A stretch of 64,000 nt of DNA. It comes from Oidiodendron maius Zn (lineage: Eukaryota; Ascomycota; Leotiomycetes; Myxotrichaceae). The position numbers and the translations under genes were made by a program. The stretch is from positions 2,046,001 to 2,110,000 of the forward strand of contig KN832870.1 of assembly GCA_000827325.1 (NCBI GenBank), given 5' to 3'. Of this stretch, positions 59,447-64,000 are shown in pieces. Under the pieces are notes generated by a model. That model worked only from the letters and a program-made list of their open reading frames with translations, did no database searches and had not been told where the DNA came from. Position 1 is the first letter of the stretch; every line of letters starts with the position of its first letter.

Positions 59447-61205
59447 GGGATGTCGGCATCCGCGAGCTGACGATGAGTGGGAAAAGCACGTTCGTTTAAA
59501 TTACATGGAGTTTGGAACCAGGTTGGGGCGTGGGAATGGTTAAGGCGGGATACGGATAGGTACATGAGGCTGGCCAATTTGGAATCATTGGGATACACGC
59601 ATCGCAGGTTGGAATGGAGTTTCTATTTTAGGTCGTTGGATTAGGTCAAGATGCGAGGTCGGCATACGCCCACCATATATCATCGCGTCACAACAGGCAC
59701 TGGAATGCTGAACACTCGTTAGCCTTGATGGCAATTCTAAACACTCATCATACCCATATCATGATCTGCGCACAATTGTGAACTATTCGTCTGATAAATA
59801 CCCTGGCTCTTGGTTAACTCAAATGCGCACCCAGAAACCAAAGTTTGATAATTGTACAGAGTAAAGAGGCGGCACAATTCAAAGCAACTCACAGATGTAG
59901 CGCATTATCTCACGAATGGAGCAGTAACCTATCTCCACCTTCCTTCTCAAAGGCGTCTCGAGTTTCAATATTTACAGGAAAATAGACATGGACTCCTACT
60001 CCCAGTCTTTACTTCTCAATGCTCTCCACCATCCCCAACCATCTAATCACAATGGTGCTCGGACCTCTACTTTTCCCGTCATCGGAACTCTGCCCGTGTA
60101 GCGTCGTCTAAAGTTTGGTGCAGAATTGGTGGCTCGCATGAATCCGTAGGGAATCCACAGGGTTCATCCGAAACTCCTCTAATCCTGTATGACCGGTCCC
60201 CTTTGAGCGTCGCGGATCAAACTTGGGAAAATTCAAATTCGTAACTATTTCTCAACCGGTCGCAAAATAAGCTCATAGAGGTAGGTGTAAAATAATAATT
60301 TGTCAATATCTGCACTAAAATCATGGCGTCTCTCCTTTGCAGCGGTTGACTCTGATATAGTGAATATGCACCTCAGGCATTAAGGCGTCAAAATTTCTGA
60401 ATTAGAATCATGTGATCAGTTTCTGGTCCACCAGCGTCCAGATTTTACATTCAAACCATATCCGTGCCTATTGGATATGTATGACTTTTTAGGCTGATAA
60501 GGCTATTTATTCCGTCTATTATCTGCAAATTGAATTATGTAGGCAGAGTCGTTTATTTCCAATTGAGGAGTGATTGGCTCATCATTATCGCATAGTCAGA
60601 CGGTCGCCACCTACCACAATTTCCAGCTTCTCCTCCCGCCATCAGTGTACCATACCAACACCTCATGCAAGTTTGGGTTCCGGATTCGGTATCTTATCGT
60701 GCTCTTTTATCCTAGCACATTTGCTTACCCTAAGTATCCGAAAAGTGGGTTTCGTATTTGGGTCCATGTTTTACACTTTAACTGGTGTGACCCAGCGCTT
60801 TCCCAAACGGAGCACTTTCTCTATGCGATAGACTTCGGTATACGCCAACTTTCCCTCGGGATGACCTGGTCTGTATGATCACCATATATGCATTTCTAGG
60901 CATTTCGATACCCCTCTTAGGGAAGGTATCAAGCTCTGAAGGTATGCCAAACTCGAGTCACCTTCACTGTGAAGACTAAGTGGTCTGCCACTGCCCCACA
61001 ATGCCATTAGAGTTCTGCTTTCCTGTAGCTCAATTCTTTGATTTTTACCTCTTATCGTCGCTTTACTGGTCATGTTGCTATGCGCCCTGCTGTTTAACAA
61101 TATTGCGAATTTCACGCATGTTGAGGAAGCTGTTCTCCTCAAGCTCTGTGCTGCCTCACTTGGAGGAGCCTTTGATTTATTTTAATCTCATTTCTCGGCC
61201 GCCAC
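59447..61205. other. Intergenic, no gene supported
   Basis: About 1.8 kb with frames of 64-102 codons and no domain. An ATG at 61072 opens a short hydrophobic frame (MLLCALLF...) that might serve as a signal exon for the next gene, but no clear splice joins them. Confidence 0.35.
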
Positions 61206-62997
61206 ATGGGTCAATCACTGCATCAAAGAGGCTCGTCCAGCCTTCCACCGGTGACTTCAAATGACTGGAAGCAAGGTCGGGAGAAAATCGCACACATAAC
61301 GGCCGCTGCAGAGCTCCGAGCACGACAAGATGCTTGTCAAGAAGTATCTCAGAGTGCATCCCAGGCGATACAACAAGCCTCTCAACAAGCATCTCAGTCG
61401 GTGCAACAAGCCTCTCAGCAAGCATCTCAGTCGATGCAACAAGCCTCTCAGCAAGCATCTCAGTTGGTGCAACAAGCTTCACAACAAGCTTCTCAGGCAT
61501 CACGGCAAGCTTCACAATCGGCAAACCAAGCTATCCAGCAGGCGCAGCAGAGTGCGTCGCAGTCAATCGCAGCAGCCTCTAGGACAGCCTCCAGCATTTC
61601 ATCATCTGCTAGCTCTGTTGTGTCTAGTGTACAAGCTTCTGCCCAGAGTGCAATACTTCAAGCGAACTTAGCAATGCAGACGGCACAGCTCAGTGCATCC
61701 CTAGCGCAGGTACATATTTTTCAGTTATTATTATACAGAATATCCTATTGTACACACTTGTTGGGGAACACTACTGATATTTGTCCAGTCTGAGGCCTCA
61801 AAGGCTGCGTTAGCGGCACAAAATCCTGGGTCAACAGTTGGTTCTCAGATTTCGCAAACAACTCCAAAAGTCACGACAATGCCAACGGGTACCGTAACTG
61901 ACACCCAACTTGCTCTCGCCATAGTTGCCAGTATCATTGCATCTAGTCTAATTACAATTCTTGCACACTTTATCATCCTTCGACATAAAAAGCTGTCACG
62001 TGTGGCAAGGCCCATATCTCCCGGAGACGGTACTGATAGCATTGATGATCTTAAGTTTCCTGTTTCTAGCGGAGTTACAACCACAATCGAAACATCTAAT
62101 TCAGCATATGCGGCGATGAAGGACAATCATCCGTCAAAGCCCCACGGTGCATTCTCGCTACTTCCGACATCTTTGTCTGGCGAAAATAAGGCGACCGGAA
62201 AGGAAAAAGTGTCTGTTGGTAACACAGCAACAGACCCCACAAATATGCCAAGATCACCATCGCTACGATCATGGCTGAGGCTCCAGAACGTTTCACCGTT
62301 TGGGCCAATACAGCTACCCACAGACCAAGGATCAGAAGGTCCTTTAGGCGGCCAGCTCAAATCCCCACTTCGAAGATCCCCGCCCCCTAGGTTTATTCTC
62401 GACGTCTCGCTAGATAAGACCATATCAGCAGACATATTATCCCCAGTTTCTACGTCTGTGTCAAAGAATGATCCCACCAGCCGTCAACTTGTTGATCCAA
62501 AAGCGATAGATCGGGGTTCCAAATTGCCGTCTACAAGTCAATCATATCGGGAGAGCAAGGCAAGCGAGTGGACTGATGCAATTACTGATGTAGGGTCAGC
62601 AATGTTGCCATCTTCGCCTAAAGCCCCCGCAGAATCCGTTGCAGGAGCACAGCGGAACATGATGGGTAACCCGTCACCAGACCGACCCATCCGGAGCACA
62701 GCAGAGTGGTTAATGGACCATGCTACTTTTCGTTCCTTCAATCCTGATATGTATTCTCGCGATATAAAGCAGAGCGATGACAGTCGAGGTAACTTGAAAC
62801 TAAATATGTCGGGTGGTTTACCAACCAATCCCAGAGGCTCGAATGTGGCATTTCGACCGCGACCGAGACCAAACCTGCCGGACGATGGCGCACAAGCTTC
62901 CAACAGATTTCTAGATCCTAAGGGTAAGAATAAGATCAATGCCAATGACGGAGATAAGACTCAACCTAATACGCCAGGTGTTGGAAAGGCTATATGA
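61206..62997 (+). CDS. Q/S-repeat single-pass membrane protein
   Basis: Two exons are inferred, 61206-61709 and 61789-62997 (79 nt intron), giving 570 residues. The N-terminal part has four tandem copies of an 11-residue unit close to QQASQQASQSV (61371-61502), then Ser/Ala-rich sequence (SSISSSASSVVSS). One membrane helix lies at about 207-232 (LALAIVASIIASSLITILAHFIIL), followed by a basic stop-transfer (RHKKLSR) and a long polar tail rich in S, P and N. This is the layout of fungal cell-wall or surface sensors: a flexible extracellular stalk, one membrane helix and a cytosolic tail. No signal peptide is seen at this start, so the true N-terminus may be upstream. The role is inferred from architecture only. 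Confidence 0.7.
61371..61502 (+). repeat. 33 bp coding minisatellite, four units
   Basis: Units at 61371-61403, 61404-61436, 61437-61469 and 61470-61502 each encode about QQASQQASQSV. The first three are nearly identical at the DNA level; the fourth has drifted. Length 33 keeps frame whatever the copy number. Confidence 0.9.
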
Positions 62998-63595
62998 AGG
63001 ATGCAAATATTTATACTATCACATAATATACATTCATGCACCCATCAACTAATCTCCTATATTTCCTATCAGGAGATCTTGTATGATCCTCTTATTATCG
63101 GTATCGCTTAACATTACTACCTGAGCCTTTCATCTGAGCGGCAATTTATCACTATATCTGATGGCTCAGTCTACAACTGAGATACATAATTATATTAGTG
63201 TACTCTCCTAATTCCAAATCCCCTCATCCGAAGGCTATAAATAGCGTCGTAATTCATGTATTTGTTGCACTTCCACGACTACGATGCCCCACCTTGGAAG
63301 AACATCAGAGACTGGATGCTCAGTTTCATATTGGGTGCCACAAAGCGACCCCAACTGTCCGCCTGCAAAAGAGAAGCCATGTTTATCCCCTATTTGAGTA
63401 ATGTTGGACTCTCTTTCTGATGTTCGTGACATTATCGTTGCTATAGCGTATCGATGCCTTCGTAAGTAACGGCTCTGCGAACGAAATGAAATCGTGTCGA
63501 GTTCTACTCGTAGGCAGTATCCAGGATTAGGAGAACGATAGAGGATGAGATTTAGCAAAGTTTATCTCAATCCCAATCAACCCCACTCCCTCGCT
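62998..63595. other. Convergent gap, no gene seen
   Basis: A 598 bp gap between the membrane protein gene (+) and the P450 gene (-). Only short frames occur. Likely 3' flanks. Confidence 0.4.
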
Positions 63596-64000
63596 CTACC
63601 ATCCTTCCACGCGTCTCATCCTCAAATGCATCCCCTCAACCGGTTTTGTCGTTACCGCTCCCGCAATTCTAATCTCCTGGTTTGGATTCTGCATCTCAAA
63701 CTCAAATCTGCCCACCACACCGGCAACCGCACACCTGAGCTCTGCGCGCGCAAAATCCTTCCCGATACATGCACGCTGGCCATGGAGGAAAGTAATCTGG
63801 GAGAAATTTGTCGCTGCCCCACCATTGCGGTTACACGTCTGATGGCCCTTCTCATCCGTATCGATCCAACGCTCGGGACTGTACTCATCTCCCGTCTCAC
63901 CCCAGAAATCAGGGCTACGGTTGATGGCGTAAGGGCACAGGACAATGCGAGTGCCTTTGGGGATGCGCTTACCAGCAACAGTGGTGTCGCGCACGGACTC
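63596..64000 (-). CDS. Cytochrome P450, C-terminal part (cut by window edge)
   Basis: The last 134 codons of a minus-strand gene are seen; the 5' part lies beyond base 64000. The heme loop is FLHGQRACIGKDFA, fitting FxxGxRxCxG with the axial Cys. Upstream is the PERW meander (DEYSPERWID), with PKGTRIVLCPYAINRSPDFWG before it, as in fungal P450s. The I-helix and ExxR would be outside the window. It uses O2 and electrons from a P450 reductase to oxidise a substrate that cannot be told from this part. Whether the whole gene is intact cannot be judged. Confidence 0.92.
   Translation of the reverse strand, partial: ESVRDTTVAGKRIPKGTRIVLCPYAINRSPDFWGETGDEYSPERWIDTDEKGHQTCNRNGGAATNFSQITFLHGQRACIGKDFARAELRCAVAGVVGRFEFEMQNPNQEIRIAGAVTTKPVEGMHLRMRRVEGW

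Overview
The window is nuclear DNA of a filamentous ascomycete (Pezizomycotina). The signs are many 45-65 nt introns with GTRNGT donors and CTRAY-like branch sites, a Zn2Cys6 regulator, an ascomycete-type laccase ending in DSGL, Atg17, and an Rtg2-type Ppx/GppA protein. The overall look suggests a Leotiomycete, but that is inference and not proven. No prokaryotic operons, CRISPR arrays, rRNA genes or convincing tRNAs were seen.

Layout. 0.5-15.9 kb is a dense housekeeping block: a CCDC47-like ER membrane protein, the DEAD-box helicase Dbp9, a 1,344-residue coiled-coil orphan, cohesin SMC3 (minus), and the kinase RIO1, which is divergent from SMC3 over a 353 bp shared promoter. 15.9-20.1 kb holds the oddest non-coding structure: a diverged tandem array with a period of about 63 bp, and a 123 bp inverted repeat (about 92% identical by eye) that brackets a divergent pair, a class A FAD monooxygenase and a TXNDC17-like thioredoxin. 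20-25 kb carries a small acidic orphan, an endonuclease/exonuclease/phosphatase protein and a Zn2Cys6 transcription factor. 25.3-29.4 kb is a long gene-poor stretch leading to a 555-residue disordered basic protein. A single-pass membrane protein follows at 32.5-33.8 kb.

34.5-37.1 kb is a laccase on the minus strand with an unusual structure: 13 inferred exons, including two consecutive 3-nt microexons, plus one GC-AG intron. After 3.4 kb of intergenic DNA come an Rtg2 homologue (40.5-42.4 kb), an orphan disordered protein, and a YAT-family amino acid permease (minus). Another 3.4 kb gap leads to a two-finger C2H2 regulator (50.1 kb). ATG17 and a RanBP2-type zinc finger protein lie on the minus strand at 52.7-55.9 kb. 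The last part has a 121-residue orphan, a Q/S-repeat single-pass membrane protein with a 33 bp minisatellite, and the 3' end of a cytochrome P450 cut by the window edge.

The genes do not form one pathway or an evident biosynthetic cluster. Housekeeping genes (ER biogenesis, ribosome biogenesis with Dbp9 and Rio1, cohesion, autophagy, retrograde nutrient signalling) are mixed with accessory oxidative genes (monooxygenase, laccase, P450) and three kinds of regulators. Exon borders were worked out by hand from splice consensus, frame and conserved protein motifs. They are inferences unless stated otherwise.
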